In this document: positions 44,397 through 54,200 of the stretch, piece after piece
Position numbering within the stretch: position 1 is the stretch's first letter
Layout of the letters: each line of letters starts with the position of its first letter
Source of the DNA: Calothrix sp. NIES-2098
Lineage (GTDB): Bacteria > Cyanobacteriota > Cyanobacteriia > Cyanobacteriales > Nostocaceae
Assembly: GCA_002368175.1 (NCBI GenBank)
Contig: AP018172.1
Coordinates: forward strand, 4,467,001-4,531,000
DNA length: 64,000 nt
Direction of reading: 5' to 3'
The notes under the pieces: generated by a model
Databases searched by the model: none
Told to the model about the DNA's origin: nothing
The model's input: only the letters and a program-made list of their open reading frames with translations
Made by a program: the position numbers and the translations under genes

Positions 44397-45551
44397 TTAC
44401 CAGTCTATTTCCATATAATCTTTGAATAATTTAGCAAAAGGGGTTTTTCCTTCATTGATTCCCAAATAAATGGAGTCACATATGCGTGCAGCCGCATCAA
44501 TAATATCAAAGGGCGGATTTACACCGCGTTCTTGCATGGATTTTGCTTGCTGATAAGGATGTTGAAAGCTTATCCATCCTGGGTCTACTGCATTCATAAA
44601 AATACGGTGTTTCGCATATTCTTTGGCACAGGTGCGAGTCATTTGATTGAGTGCAGCTTTTGCCATGTTGGTGTGGGGATGTCGCCAAGGTTTATCAACG
44701 TCGTTAAATCGTCCCTCCATTGAAGAAACGTTGATGATATATTTGGAGTTTTCTTTTTGGTGGCTCATTAAAGGCTTGAGTCTGCTATTAATGACAAAAG
44801 GTGCGATCGCATTAATTATATGCACTTCCAATAATTCCAAAATACTCACTTCATCATCTTTCATCAACCAGCTATTAAACGGGCGCAGGTCAAGCTGTTG
44901 TCCATCTTCGCTATACATTCCTGGGGGAAATAAAGCGGAATTATCTTCCTTATCTTCGGGAATCAGGGGAATTTGCGAGAGAAAAGCTGAGTTTTCTGAT
45001 TGTACTTCTTGATTGGTTAACCCTGGAGTCAAATTATCTGATGTACGAGTATGACTAACCAAAGCTTGCAATTCTGGAGGCAAATTCTGCAAAGGTAATG
45101 ATTCAAACTCAATTAAATGCTGATAAAAAGCAGGCGGACGGCGTACTGTTTGCGCGGCGTTATTAATAATGATGTCGAGTCGAGGATAAAATTTCAGGAT
45201 ATGTTGAGTAAATTGTTCAACACTGTGGAGATGACGTAAATCTAGCCCATAAATTTGCAAACGATTTCGCCATTGTTGAAAATCTGGTTCAGCTGCAAAT
45301 CGTTTCGCTGCATCGTGAGGAAAGCGAGTTGTCACTATCACAGCAGCACCATCTCGCAACAATCTCAAGGCTACAGCATAGCCAATTTTTACCCTAGCGC
45401 CTGTGACAACAGCTATCATCCCCTGCAAATCAGCAGTTTGCTGACGTTTGCTGTAGTTGAGATTCCCACACTCAACGCAGAGTCCAGTGTAAAAGTTATG
45501 TGGTTGTGAAAAAGTTGCTTTGCAAACAATGCAACGTTGTTGCTTAGTCAT
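44397..45551 (-). CDS. Divergent SDR-fold protein with N-terminal zinc ribbon
   Basis: This 384-aa protein opens with a four-Cys zinc ribbon (CIVCKATF, then CVECGNLNY) followed by a Rossmann-fold SDR domain (IAVVTGARVKIGYAVALRLL, IIINNAAQ, YIINVSSMEG, NMAKAALNQM). Two hallmarks are altered. The cofactor loop TGxxxGxG reads TGARVKIG, and the catalytic Tyr of YxxxK is Thr (TNMAK). It may bind a nucleotide without classical dehydrogenase activity. It is the last gene of a minus-strand cluster MoxR - VWA - pentapeptide - SDR with gaps of 30-80 bp. The start codon sits in a GTCATTTG heptamer repeat. Confidence 0.82.
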   Translation of the reverse strand: MTKQQRCIVCKATFSQPHNFYTGLCVECGNLNYSKRQQTADLQGMIAVVTGARVKIGYAVALRLLRDGAAVIVTTRFPHDAAKRFAAEPDFQQWRNRLQIYGLDLRHLHSVEQFTQHILKFYPRLDIIINNAAQTVRRPPAFYQHLIEFESLPLQNLPPELQALVSHTRTSDNLTPGLTNQEVQSENSAFLSQIPLIPEDKEDNSALFPPGMYSEDGQQLDLRPFNSWLMKDDEVSILELLEVHIINAIAPFVINSRLKPLMSHQKENSKYIINVSSMEGRFNDVDKPWRHPHTNMAKAALNQMTRTCAKEYAKHRIFMNAVDPGWISFQHPYQQAKSMQERGVNPPFDIIDAAARICDSIYLGINEGKTPFAKLFKDYMEIDW

Positions 45552-45627
45552 TTGTCAGTTGTCATTTGTCATTGGTGGGCATTTCTGTCCTTCCTTCCCA
45601 CACTCCCCACACTCCCCATACTCCCTC
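45547..45627. repeat. GTCATTTG heptamers and (CCCCACACT)n between SDR and pentapeptide genes
   Basis: Tandem GTCATTTG/GTCAGTTG words (45547-45575) are followed by TTCCCACACTCCCCACACTC-like repeats. On the minus strand the heptamers read AATGACA and supply the ATG of the SDR gene. Confidence 0.7.
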
Positions 45628-45630
45628 ATC

Positions 45631-46722
45631 TTACTTATACTTCGTCCCATTGGGCATAATTGCACCTGTTAATCTAGCGCTACTAAGTTCAGCACCTAAG
45701 ATATTTGCACCTAAGAGGTTTGCATTCATCAGATTTGCTCGGTTGAAGTCAGCACCTAAAAGGTTTGCTTCTTGAAAATTTGCACTTTGTAAATCTGCTT
45801 GACTGAAATCAGCGCCAATTAGATTTGTTTTGTAAAAGTTTGATTCTCTGAGTTTTGTACCGCTGAAGTTAATACCATTAAGATTAAATCCACTAAAATT
45901 AAATCCCCAAAGCTGAGAGTTTTTCCAATTAGCTCCGCTTAATTCAGCTTCATTGAGGTCAGGTGCTAGCAGGATGATATTAAACAAATTAGCCTTGTTA
46001 AATTTTGCGCCACTAACTTTTGTGTCATATAAATTTGCACCACTCAGGTTTGCTGCTATGAGATTAGTTTTGGTAAGATTGGCAGCGTTTAAATCTGCTC
46101 TGCTCAAGTTTAATCCAGTCAGATTTAATTCGCTGAGATTAGCTCTAATTAACTTAGCTCCGCCTAGTTTTGCGCCACTCATATCGGCTTGGTGAAAGTC
46201 GGCTGCTTCTAAATTTGCATAAGTAAATTTGCATTTACTAAGATTCGCTTTTCTAAAGTTAGCTTTGGTGAGATTGGCTTTCAAAAAATTTACTTTATGC
46301 AGGATAGCTTGGCTAAAATCAAATTCACTTAAATCTGTGCGGCTGAGGTTTGCACCATCAAGATTTGCACTTTGCAAAATAGCCGCAGTTAAGTTTGCAC
46401 CATTGAGATTTGCATTACTCAAATTTGCACCACTCAAATTTGCGCCGCTAAGGTTAGCTTTGTAGAGTTTAGCTCCACTTAAATCTGCACCGCTTAAATC
46501 TGCCCAACTTAAATCTATTTGGCGAAAGTTGACTCGTTTAAGGTTAGCTCCCTTCAGGTTGACTTCACTTAAATTCAACGCTAAATATTCACTAAATTCT
46601 TCTTCAGGTATACATTCTAAAAGTTGTAAATCATTTGCTCTCCATTCATTCCAAACAGCAACACCTTCTGCTAGTAGAGAGAGCAGTTCGGTTTGAGTTA
46701 AGGAATCAGGAGTATCTGACAT
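45631..46722 (-). CDS. Pentapeptide repeat protein
   Basis: This 363-aa protein has a short helical N-domain (TQTELLSLLAEGVAVWNEWR) and then about 60 A(D/N)LxX pentapeptides from residue 48 to about 355 (for example SGANLSGANLSNANLNGANL). These would build a long right-handed quadrilateral beta-helix. No signal peptide, kinase or other domain is attached. Such proteins are abundant in Nostocales and often of unknown role; some mimic DNA. It sits inside the MoxR/VWA cluster, 31 bp after the VWA gene. Confidence 0.9.
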   Translation of the reverse strand: MSDTPDSLTQTELLSLLAEGVAVWNEWRANDLQLLECIPEEEFSEYLALNLSEVNLKGANLKRVNFRQIDLSWADLSGADLSGAKLYKANLSGANLSGANLSNANLNGANLTAAILQSANLDGANLSRTDLSEFDFSQAILHKVNFLKANLTKANFRKANLSKCKFTYANLEAADFHQADMSGAKLGGAKLIRANLSELNLTGLNLSRADLNAANLTKTNLIAANLSGANLYDTKVSGAKFNKANLFNIILLAPDLNEAELSGANWKNSQLWGFNFSGFNLNGINFSGTKLRESNFYKTNLIGADFSQADLQSANFQEANLLGADFNRANLMNANLLGANILGAELSSARLTGAIMPNGTKYK

Positions 46723-46752
46723 AGCAAGATTTCCAACAAAAAGATGTTTTGA

Positions 46753-47889
46753 CTATACAGACAATAGTCTTACAGCTTCACCAAAGGGGAATTGTTCTAA
46801 GTCTAGCCCACCAGGAGTAACTACCCACAACACGGGGAGAGTTGGTGGTTGTTGAGGAAATGTACCATAGCCATCTGTGAGGTAAACACAAACACCACTA
46901 CTGTACCAGTCATGTTGCTCGTTGACTTTATCAAAGAAAGGAACAAAAGACGTTCCACCACCACCTACAGGTTTGGGAAGGGGACTATCTGTGGTAAGTT
47001 CATAAGGGCCATAAGCTTCGGCATCAACGTAATAAAGTTGACACTTAAGATGAGGGTAAGAATTGAGAATTCCTACAACCTCGCTGAAGAAAAGCCGCAG
47101 TTCTGACTCGCCTACAGAACCACTGGTGTCAACAGCGACAAATACTTGCACTGTTTCACCTTCAAATGCTTCTAAGTAAAGCCGTTGCCAGATAAAGCGA
47201 CGGTCGAAGCCTGTAAAATCTGTGGGCGTGCGCACTAAATAGCGCCAGAGATAAGAACGCCAATCTAATTGTGCTTGAGTTACTGCTGTGAGTTCTCGCT
47301 GAATTCCTGCTGGGATACTACCTTGATTATTACTGCTACGGGCAACTGCGATCGCCTGTTGCATCGCATTTCGCCAATGGGTTTCTAAAGCTTTCTGTCG
47401 CGCTTGATCTAAACTACCGCAAGATTTCCCATCTACGGCTTCATGCAATAAGTCAGCTTCGCATTGAGGACAAGTTTTATGGTCTTTCAGTAGCAGTTCA
47501 TAAATCTCTTCTACGCTTAAATGCTCTAACTGGTAGTCGCGCAAAGCACCCGCAGGAAGTTCAAAATTGTGCTGCTGGGCAATCATTCCATTAACTACAA
47601 TATCAGCAGCGACATTCCACAACTTGCGTTCTCTAGAACCACAACGGGGAACATGGAGCAAGGCGGCGTGCAAGACTTCGTGTAATAATAAGCCGTCGAG
47701 TTGGGGAGAGGAGAGCGAACTTACAAAGTCTGCATTAATATAGATATCTTCCCCATCTGTAGCCGCAGTAGGAACGCTTTCGGTAATTAACACTCGTGCA
47801 AACAATGCCAAAGTTGCAAAAAACGGCGACTTCATTCGCAACCGCAGCATAGAAGCGCTAATTAATTTTTCTAAGTTGTCATTAGTCAT
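46753..47889 (-). CDS. VWA-like domain protein with metallopeptidase-like N-domain (DUF2201)
   Basis: The 378-aa product has an N-terminal metallopeptidase-like domain with the zinc motif HEVLHAALLH (70-79). A CPQCEADLLHEA segment and a spacer follow, then a VWA-like C-domain with the MIDAS motif DTSGSVG (in VQVFVAVDTSGSVGESELRL). Proteins of this layout are encoded with MoxR AAA ATPases, as here (MoxR gene 60 bp upstream). The ATPase is thought to remodel or load the VWA partner. The ATG lies in GTCATTA/GTCATTG heptamer repeats. Confidence 0.87.
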   Translation of the reverse strand: MTNDNLEKLISASMLRLRMKSPFFATLALFARVLITESVPTAATDGEDIYINADFVSSLSSPQLDGLLLHEVLHAALLHVPRCGSRERKLWNVAADIVVNGMIAQQHNFELPAGALRDYQLEHLSVEEIYELLLKDHKTCPQCEADLLHEAVDGKSCGSLDQARQKALETHWRNAMQQAIAVARSSNNQGSIPAGIQRELTAVTQAQLDWRSYLWRYLVRTPTDFTGFDRRFIWQRLYLEAFEGETVQVFVAVDTSGSVGESELRLFFSEVVGILNSYPHLKCQLYYVDAEAYGPYELTTDSPLPKPVGGGGTSFVPFFDKVNEQHDWYSSGVCVYLTDGYGTFPQQPPTLPVLWVVTPGGLDLEQFPFGEAVRLLSV

Positions 47890-47948
47890 TGGTCATTTCT
47901 CCCCACGCCCCCCACACTTCCCACACTCCCCACACTCCCCACACTCCC
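47881..47948. repeat. Heptamer and (CCCCACACT)n repeats between MoxR and VWA genes
   Basis: GTCATTAGTCATTGGTCATT (from about 47878) spans the VWA start codon. It is followed by CACACTTCCCACACTCCCC-type repeats up to the MoxR stop. Confidence 0.75.
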
Positions 47949-48950
47949 TCATAGCCCCATCAACTCTTGAAAGTCCTGCATAAATTTTTGAAGTTTGGGG
48001 TCTTTTTGTACTAACTGCGCTAACGCACCAATTTGTTTTTTACTGCGCATACTGCGGAATAAATCCGTTGCAAATAACTGTACCCATTCCATTGCTGCTG
48101 CTTGGGAAATCCAGGTGAAGGCGTTGTGTGCGTGGTTCGCTGATTCGGCGCGGAGGGCTAGAGCTATAGTTGTTGCATAACGAGCAGATGGTTCAGTCGG
48201 AAATTTAATTTGCTCGGCTTTACCCAAAAAGATATCAGTTAAATCAGGTAAGTTTTGATACAGTGCAATGAAAGCATTAAATTCCGCAGTTGTTCCCACC
48301 CCTACAGCAGGTGTAATATCCAGTCCGGCTGCGTGTAATTGACTCGCCATTACCCAAGAACGGGGGGAAGGCCAAGATGGCTGCTGAGGATCGATTTTAT
48401 GCAACAAGCTGGGACGGAAAGAAAGAAAAGCAATTATTTGTTCGTGAACTCCTGTAGATAGAGCGTATGCTTTGAAACTATCAAAATCCGCTTCGACTTG
48501 CAGGTGCAAAAAGCGGTTAGCTAAGGGCGAAGGCATATCAAACACGGCTGCACGGTCTTCTTTACGGTTGCCAGCAGCCCAGACAAACCAACCCTCCGGT
48601 ACTACATAGGAGCCAACGCGACGGTCAAGAATTAGCTGTTGCGCTACACCTTGCATCGCTGGGGGAGCCATATTTAATTCATCGAGAAATAGAATACCTT
48701 TACTATCACGAGGTAAAAATTCCGGCGGATACCATTTAGAAATACCGTTTTCAGCTACAGGTAAACCGCGTAAGTCTGTAGGCGCAAGTTGAGACAGGCG
48801 CACATCCACAAAATCGATTTGATGTTTGCGCGCAAGTTGAGCCACAATGCTAGATTTACCAATCCCAGGCGCGCCCCAAATCATCGTACTGAGAGATAGA
48901 TTTTTACTCAATAAGTTATCAAGGTAAGCTTTGAGGTCTGCTGGTGTCAT
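47949..48950 (-). CDS. MoxR-family AAA+ ATPase
   Basis: The 333-aa product has Walker A WGAPGIGKSS (25-34), Walker B GILFLDELNMAPP, and the MoxR-type sensor region VWAAGNRKEDRAAVFDMPSP followed by LANRFLHLQV. It lacks further domains. MoxR ATPases act as chaperones for VWA-domain partners; the VWA gene lies directly downstream. Related MoxR-VWA pairs form the core of NTP-dependent conflict or signalling systems in multicellular bacteria. Whether this pair does so is inference. Confidence 0.9.
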   Translation of the reverse strand: MTPADLKAYLDNLLSKNLSLSTMIWGAPGIGKSSIVAQLARKHQIDFVDVRLSQLAPTDLRGLPVAENGISKWYPPEFLPRDSKGILFLDELNMAPPAMQGVAQQLILDRRVGSYVVPEGWFVWAAGNRKEDRAAVFDMPSPLANRFLHLQVEADFDSFKAYALSTGVHEQIIAFLSFRPSLLHKIDPQQPSWPSPRSWVMASQLHAAGLDITPAVGVGTTAEFNAFIALYQNLPDLTDIFLGKAEQIKFPTEPSARYATTIALALRAESANHAHNAFTWISQAAAMEWVQLFATDLFRSMRSKKQIGALAQLVQKDPKLQKFMQDFQELMGL

Positions 48951-49410
48951 GGTTATGATAATTTTTCCGATAATTTATTGTTTTTTGTTTTGTGTGATAT
49001 TGCCTTAATACAGCCTAAAAAAACTGTAGATATCCAAAAAATGGTTAAAAATAGCCATATTACAAAGAATTACAGCGCGATCGCGTGCCCACATTTCTAG
49101 CACATAAATTTAGGAATGATAAAATCTCAGGCTATTGCCCCTTGAACGCCTCATTCATTTGCGCAATCAGTTTGAGTTTGTATTACAATTATACTACAAC
49201 AATAAATTTGTTGAATCATTCGTCTTACAGTCAAATATCTGCTATCTATTGCATTGTTGAGATGGCAAGCGAGAGGACAGATTGCTTTCCTTCCTCATCG
49301 CCTCAACGCAGAGATAAAAATGCGATCGCAGTCAGTGCGAAAGCTGGTGTCTGAGCAATTGCACGTAGAATTAATGTAGTAAATTAGTTTGGCGTTGGTC
49401 AAAAGACAGC
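48951..49410. other. Intergenic region upstream of MoxR cluster
   Basis: This 460-bp AT-rich stretch should hold the promoter of the MoxR cluster. A plus-strand ORF at 49085-49354 lacks motifs. The right end runs into the first 21-bp repeat array. Confidence 0.4.
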
Positions 49411-49577
49411 CGCCTGCAATATTAAAACATCGGGCTGTTATGTTAACGCGTCGGTCTGTTATATTAACGCGTCGCGCTGTGATGTTAAAACATCGGTCTG
49501 TTATATTAACGCGCCGTGCTGTGATGCCAAAACATCGGTCTGTTATATTAACGCGTCGGGCTGTGATGCTAATACAT
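49411..49577. repeat. 21-bp alternating tandem array, left copy
   Basis: Seven full units and one 20-bp first unit of 21 bp. Two variants tend to alternate: CGGNCTGTTATATTAACGCG(T/C) and CGNGCTGTGATGNNAAAACAT. Read on the plus strand the array encodes heptads such as VILTRRA/VMLKHRS, but this is probably incidental. The same repeat occurs at 50856-50897 and 55337-55546. Confidence 0.85.
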
Positions 49578-49745
49578 ATACTTGCAAGTCGTAGCCGCAG
49601 GCTAGCGGCTTAATGCAGTATATGGGATGAGCGATCGCATTTGCTGTTTCTCAGTGTGTGTTAAGTAGATGAGCAAGAATATTTACAGTCATTGCGATCG
49701 CAACTCTACCCTGCGGGAACCCTCTTTGAGGCAATGGAACTGGTG

Positions 49746-50855
49746 CTACACCTGACTATCTTTGATTTCTTCCAATGCTTTTGCGGCAATTCTACGTACC
49801 TCAGAATCAGGATGTTGCAAAGCTTGAATCAATGATGCTACCGCTTGACTATCTTGAATTTTTCTTAATGCATAAATAGCACTAAAACGCAAATCAGCAT
49901 CATCATCTTGCAAAGCTTGAGTTAATGCTGCTACCGCTTGGCTATCTTTGATTTTTCCTAATGCTTCTACGGCAGTGCAACGCACCCAATAATCAGGATC
50001 GTGCAAAGCTTGAATCAACGCTGTTACCGCTTGACTATCTTGAATTTTTCCTAATGCTTCTACAGCAGCGCAACGCACCCCATCATTAGGATCGTGCAAA
50101 GCTTGAATCAATGCTGCTACCGCCTGACTATCTTGAATTTTTCCTAGTGCTTGTGCGGCACTGCTACGCACATCAGAATCTTGGGCATTCAACGCTTCAA
50201 TTAATAATGTTAGCACTTGGCTGCTTTTGAAGTTACCTAATGCTTTTGCCGCATATTTACGTATCCAAGACTCAGGATCGTACAAAGCTTGAATTAATGG
50301 TACTACTGCTTGGCTATCTTGAATTTTTCCTAATGCTTCTGCGGCATATCTACGCACCCAAAAATCAGAATCTTGCAGGGTTTGAATTAATGGTGCTACT
50401 GCTTGGTTATCCTTGATTTCTCCTAATGCTTCTGCGGCAGTTCTACGCACATCAGAATCAGGATCGTGCAAAGCTTGAATTAATGGTACTACAGCTTGTT
50501 TATCTTGAATTTTTCCTAATGCTGCTGCGGCACTACTACGTACCCAAAAATTAGAATCTTGCAAAGCATGAATCAATGGTGCTACTGCTTGGCTATCTTT
50601 GATTTCTCCTAATGCTTCTGCGGCATTTTTACGCACCTTAGAATCAGGATCTTGCAAGGCTTGAATCAATTGGGAGGTGTTACACACAGCTTTTAGCTTG
50701 TCTTGAAAATCAGCGTTGATTGAATAATTTGACTGATTAAAAGCTAATATTGTTGCTGAAGCTGTATGAATAATCAGTATATTAGCGATGCCTATCGGCA
50801 AGCTGTGCAACGCAAGCAAAATAATTACCCATAAACAAGGCAATCTTGAATGCAT
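49746..50855 (-). CDS. HEAT-repeat (PBS lyase-type) protein, probable deletion derivative of the adjacent STAND gene
   Basis: The 369-aa ORF has ten 31-residue HEAT-like repeats (pattern RxxAAEALGKIxDSQAVxxLIQALxDPD). Its N-terminal part reads NADFQDKLKAVCNTS, which matches the first residues of the NACHT-HEAT-CHAT protein nearby (MNVDFQHYLESVCDTY). The corresponding ATG is changed to ATC. Translation from the far ATG (50855) would add a hydrophobic, signal-like leader derived from what is untranslated DNA in the other gene. The NACHT and CHAT domains are missing. It may be expressed as a secreted or cytosolic HEAT protein, or be a pseudogene. Confidence 0.7.
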   Translation of the reverse strand: MHSRLPCLWVIILLALHSLPIGIANILIIHTASATILAFNQSNYSINADFQDKLKAVCNTSQLIQALQDPDSKVRKNAAEALGEIKDSQAVAPLIHALQDSNFWVRSSAAAALGKIQDKQAVVPLIQALHDPDSDVRRTAAEALGEIKDNQAVAPLIQTLQDSDFWVRRYAAEALGKIQDSQAVVPLIQALYDPESWIRKYAAKALGNFKSSQVLTLLIEALNAQDSDVRSSAAQALGKIQDSQAVAALIQALHDPNDGVRCAAVEALGKIQDSQAVTALIQALHDPDYWVRCTAVEALGKIKDSQAVAALTQALQDDDADLRFSAIYALRKIQDSQAVASLIQALQHPDSEVRRIAAKALEEIKDSQV

Positions 50856-50897
50856 AGGCTGACATTGTTAATGCATCGCCCTACATTGTTAATGCAT
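50856..50897. repeat. 21-bp tandem array, two units
   Basis: Two 21-bp units ending ACATTGTTAATGCAT, related to the arrays at 49.4 and 55.4 kb. The array directly abuts the possible start codon of the HEAT gene. Confidence 0.7.
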
Positions 50898-50924
50898 CGG
50901 CTGAAAACAGTATATGTAAGGTGA

Positions 50925-51017
50925 GTAGGTTGAGTTAAGCGCAGCGCAACCCAACATAAATTTCAGAAACTCAATATAGATGCTGGGGTTGGGTTTCCTT
51001 ACGTCAACCCAACCTAC
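50925..51017. repeat. 93-bp inverted repeat of the GTAGGTTG type
   Basis: GTAGGTTGAGTTAAG at the left pairs imperfectly with the CAACCCAACCTAC end at the right. Inner GCAACCCAAC and GTTGGGTTTC form a second stem. This is a dispersed cyanobacterial repeat type with no ORF. Confidence 0.65.
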
Positions 51018-51044
51018 ATTATACTTCTTGCACGAATACAAAAC

Positions 51045-51145
51045 TTACCCTCATCCCCCAGCTCCTTCTCCCAATTTCGGGAGAAGGGGAGCCGATATCA
51101 AAGTCCCTCTCCCAAGCATGGGAGAGGGATTTAGGGTGAGGGTAA
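51045..51145. repeat. 101-bp inverted repeat of the CCCTCATCCCC type
   Basis: The left end TTACCCTCATCCCCC pairs with the right end AGGGTGAGGGTAA. Inside are two hairpins (CTTCTCCC/GGGAGAAG and CCCTCTCCC/GGGAGAGGG). The same hairpins form the interior of the MITE copies at 32.1 and 55.0 kb, here without the TGTCAACTTAA ends. Confidence 0.75.
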
Positions 51146-51221
51146 AGATTCATGCAAGAGGTCTATTTTTTTGCAACATTTTAGGCGTGTCACGCTAGTA
51201 GCGTGCGTTATCGACGAGATA

Positions 51222-54200
51222 TTATCTGTGAAAATCCAAGATGATGCCATCCTTTGCACGCATATAAAGTACTGGTGTAGCAAAATCGCGTTGATTTAAT
51301 CCGATTTCTTGAGAGATGGCGTTGCGGGTTGTTTGGATAGCAGCGTCTACAGGATAGCCGAGAGCCAGGGTGCGGTAAAATTCATCAGCAAAAATCTTGG
51401 CGGTGGTGTCACGGATAGAATATTGCATCGCCACTACCGCAGGGATTCCTCGTTGTACGAGATTGGGTGCGATTCCGGCAAAGATTTGCTGTTCTGACAC
51501 TTCTGCGCCTTGACAGGAATTGAGTACAGCTAACCCCAAGCTACGGTAGCCTAAGAAGAAATTGGCGAAACTTTCTTCATCCATCAATTTAGCTTGCTTA
51601 TTGTCATCTTCTAGGGCAATGTAGCCTTTGTTGTCTTTAAAAACACCATGCCCGATGAAGTGGAATATATTATAGGATTTTTCGCGTAGCTTTTGATTAA
51701 TGTTGCGGGTGGTAGCTTCTTTGATAATATCTAATTCTATTTGACCTGCGTTGATGTGTGTTTCCAGCGCTGAGTTAATCAGCGTTGCTTCGCCAGTTGC
51801 GTCTAATGGAGCTAAGTCAGTAGGAGATGAAATGACGAGTAGCACTTTTAGGGGTAACTTAGCGGTTTTGATATCGCGTTTTAGCAGAGGAACATCAATA
51901 TAGCGAGAAAGCACTGTTTGGATGTTGTTTCCTAAAAAGGTATTGGTTTCTGCGTCATAGAGGAATTCCCAGGGGAGTGCGGCTAATTGGGGAGATTGAA
52001 ATATTAAGCGCAAACGAACGCTTTCTTGTTTTGCTTGTGCCCCTGCTATTGTGGCATGGAAGCGAGCGTTAATTTGGTTGGGAAACAGCGCTTGGTAAAG
52101 TTGGTTTCCTAATTTTTTGAGTAATTTATCATTTGTTTTGTTCAACTCAATCAGTTCTAAGGCTAGTTCAATTTCGTTCATGTCTAAGCGGAATTCAGCC
52201 GAAACATCACCTTGTTCTGAAGAGGCGCGAATTTGGTGATTTTTATCAACTAATATTTGAAAGTCTTGGTATTTCATTATTTTCAATTCTGTTTGAGTTG
52301 CGTTTTCAATTGAAGGGGAATGAAAAATTTTATGGTTATAAAACTTGTAACGCTCTTGAATCTTGGAAATGACATGCTTTGCATCGTCTACCCCTGTTAA
52401 TCGTAACTTCCACATTTCAGGAAGTATTTCAGAACTAGAAATCTCTCCTAATGCTTCTGTGGCAAGAGTACGCACCAAAGGATCTTGATCGTGCAAAGCA
52501 CTAATCAATGGTGCTATCGCCTGGCTATCTTTGATTTTTCCTAATGCTTCTGCTGCTCTCCAACGAACTTCTGATTTTTCATCTTGTAAGGCTGCAACTA
52601 GGGGATTAACTGCATCTTTATTACCTATATTCCCCAATGCTTCTGCGGCTCTCCAACGAACTTCTGAGTTTTCATTTTGTAAAGCTGTAATCAGAACATT
52701 AATTGCAGGTGATGCTATATTACCAATTTGTGCTAATACTTCTGCAACTCTCCAACGTACTTCCGAATTTTCATCTTGTAATGCATTCATTAATAAATAA
52801 ATGGCTGTTTTGTTACTTAATCTGATTAAAGATTTAGTAGCGGCTACACGAACATCGCTTTTTTGATGATTTAATAAAGAAATACCATCTTTGATCAGTT
52901 TCTCATATTCACTAGCTTCTAATTTTTTGTGGATATCAATCTCAAGGTATTCATCCTTTAAACCAGGAGTGGAAAAATTTTTATTAGACTTATTAGAATT
53001 TAAATATTTGTTTCCAATATCAACAGAATTGATTTTATTAAACAATTTGAATAGTTTGTAAATATGTAAAGACTTTATAGCATAAATTGCAGCTTCAGTA
53101 CCAATTTCATCTAATGCAGTCATTGCACTAAAACGGACATCTTCATCTTCATCATCTAAGACATCAATTAGTGGATTAACAGCAGATAAGTTACCGATTT
53201 TTCCCAATTCTGATGCTGCTCTTTTACGAACGTCAGGATGTTTACTTTTTAAAGCAGAAATAAGATTATTTACAGCAAGTTTATTATTAAATTTAACTAA
53301 TACATTTATCACTTGATAGCGAATATAATATTCTTCATCATTTACAAGATTACTTAGGATATCTATTGCGGCTTTATTACCAATTTTAACCAAAATATCT
53401 ACAGCATTAATACGAATATCATCTAATATTTTTGACTGTAAATAATAATCTAAATAATTTACAACATACTCAGAGCGAGTGATATCTAAAAGCTCAATCC
53501 TAAGTAATTCAGGAATAGTTAAATTTGTAATTAAATCAATAGCTTTTGCTTGGAAATCTTGCCTCACCTCCCCCGCTAACCTTGCCCCTAACTTCAAATC
53601 TACCTCTAAAGCTAACTTCACCACCCCTACTGCTTGCGCTTCTTTCTCCACTAAAGCCAACATCAGCGCTAAAGGTTCTGTCCACTTTAAATAATTGAGA
53701 TAATCCCGCTTCAACTTTTCATTACTAATATGGGGAAGCTTCTGAAGTAGGCATTCCGCAGCGTAGTATTCCTGAATCAGCTGGTGGCGAAACTCTATTT
53801 TTTCATTGCTACTAATTTGGATTAAATGATGCTTGAGTAAATCTTTCAGCAATTCTTTGGCGCGAGTAGGCGGATAATCAACTTTTCCTTCCAGAAACTT
53901 CGTCAAAATTTCTTCCGCCTCAAGCCTATCAATGATGACTCGCAATTCTGTTGGCGTTTCTCCTTGCATTATGGTGAAAGCCAATGCTTCTAATGATTGC
54001 TTCCACCAGCCGCGCAACTCCTCAACTACTCGAACATCATCTTTGATTTTGCCGACATAAAATTGCGTAAACTGTCGAAACACCAAACCTAAATTTGGCG
54101 GTATATCGTTTGTGTGTTGAAATAACTCACACAGCATCCACAGCAGCAAAGGCGTTTCCCCAAAGGAACGCAATCTTTCACCTAACCGCTGTAGCATTTC

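Noticed and set aside
45566..46465. Plus-strand ORFs rich in Phe, Ala and Pro
   Set aside because: Mirror images of the pentapeptide repeat gene on the minus strand and of the C-rich tandem repeat.
49389..49613. 74-codon ORF through the left 21-bp array
   Set aside because: Repeat periodicity explains the open frame; no ribosome binding site.
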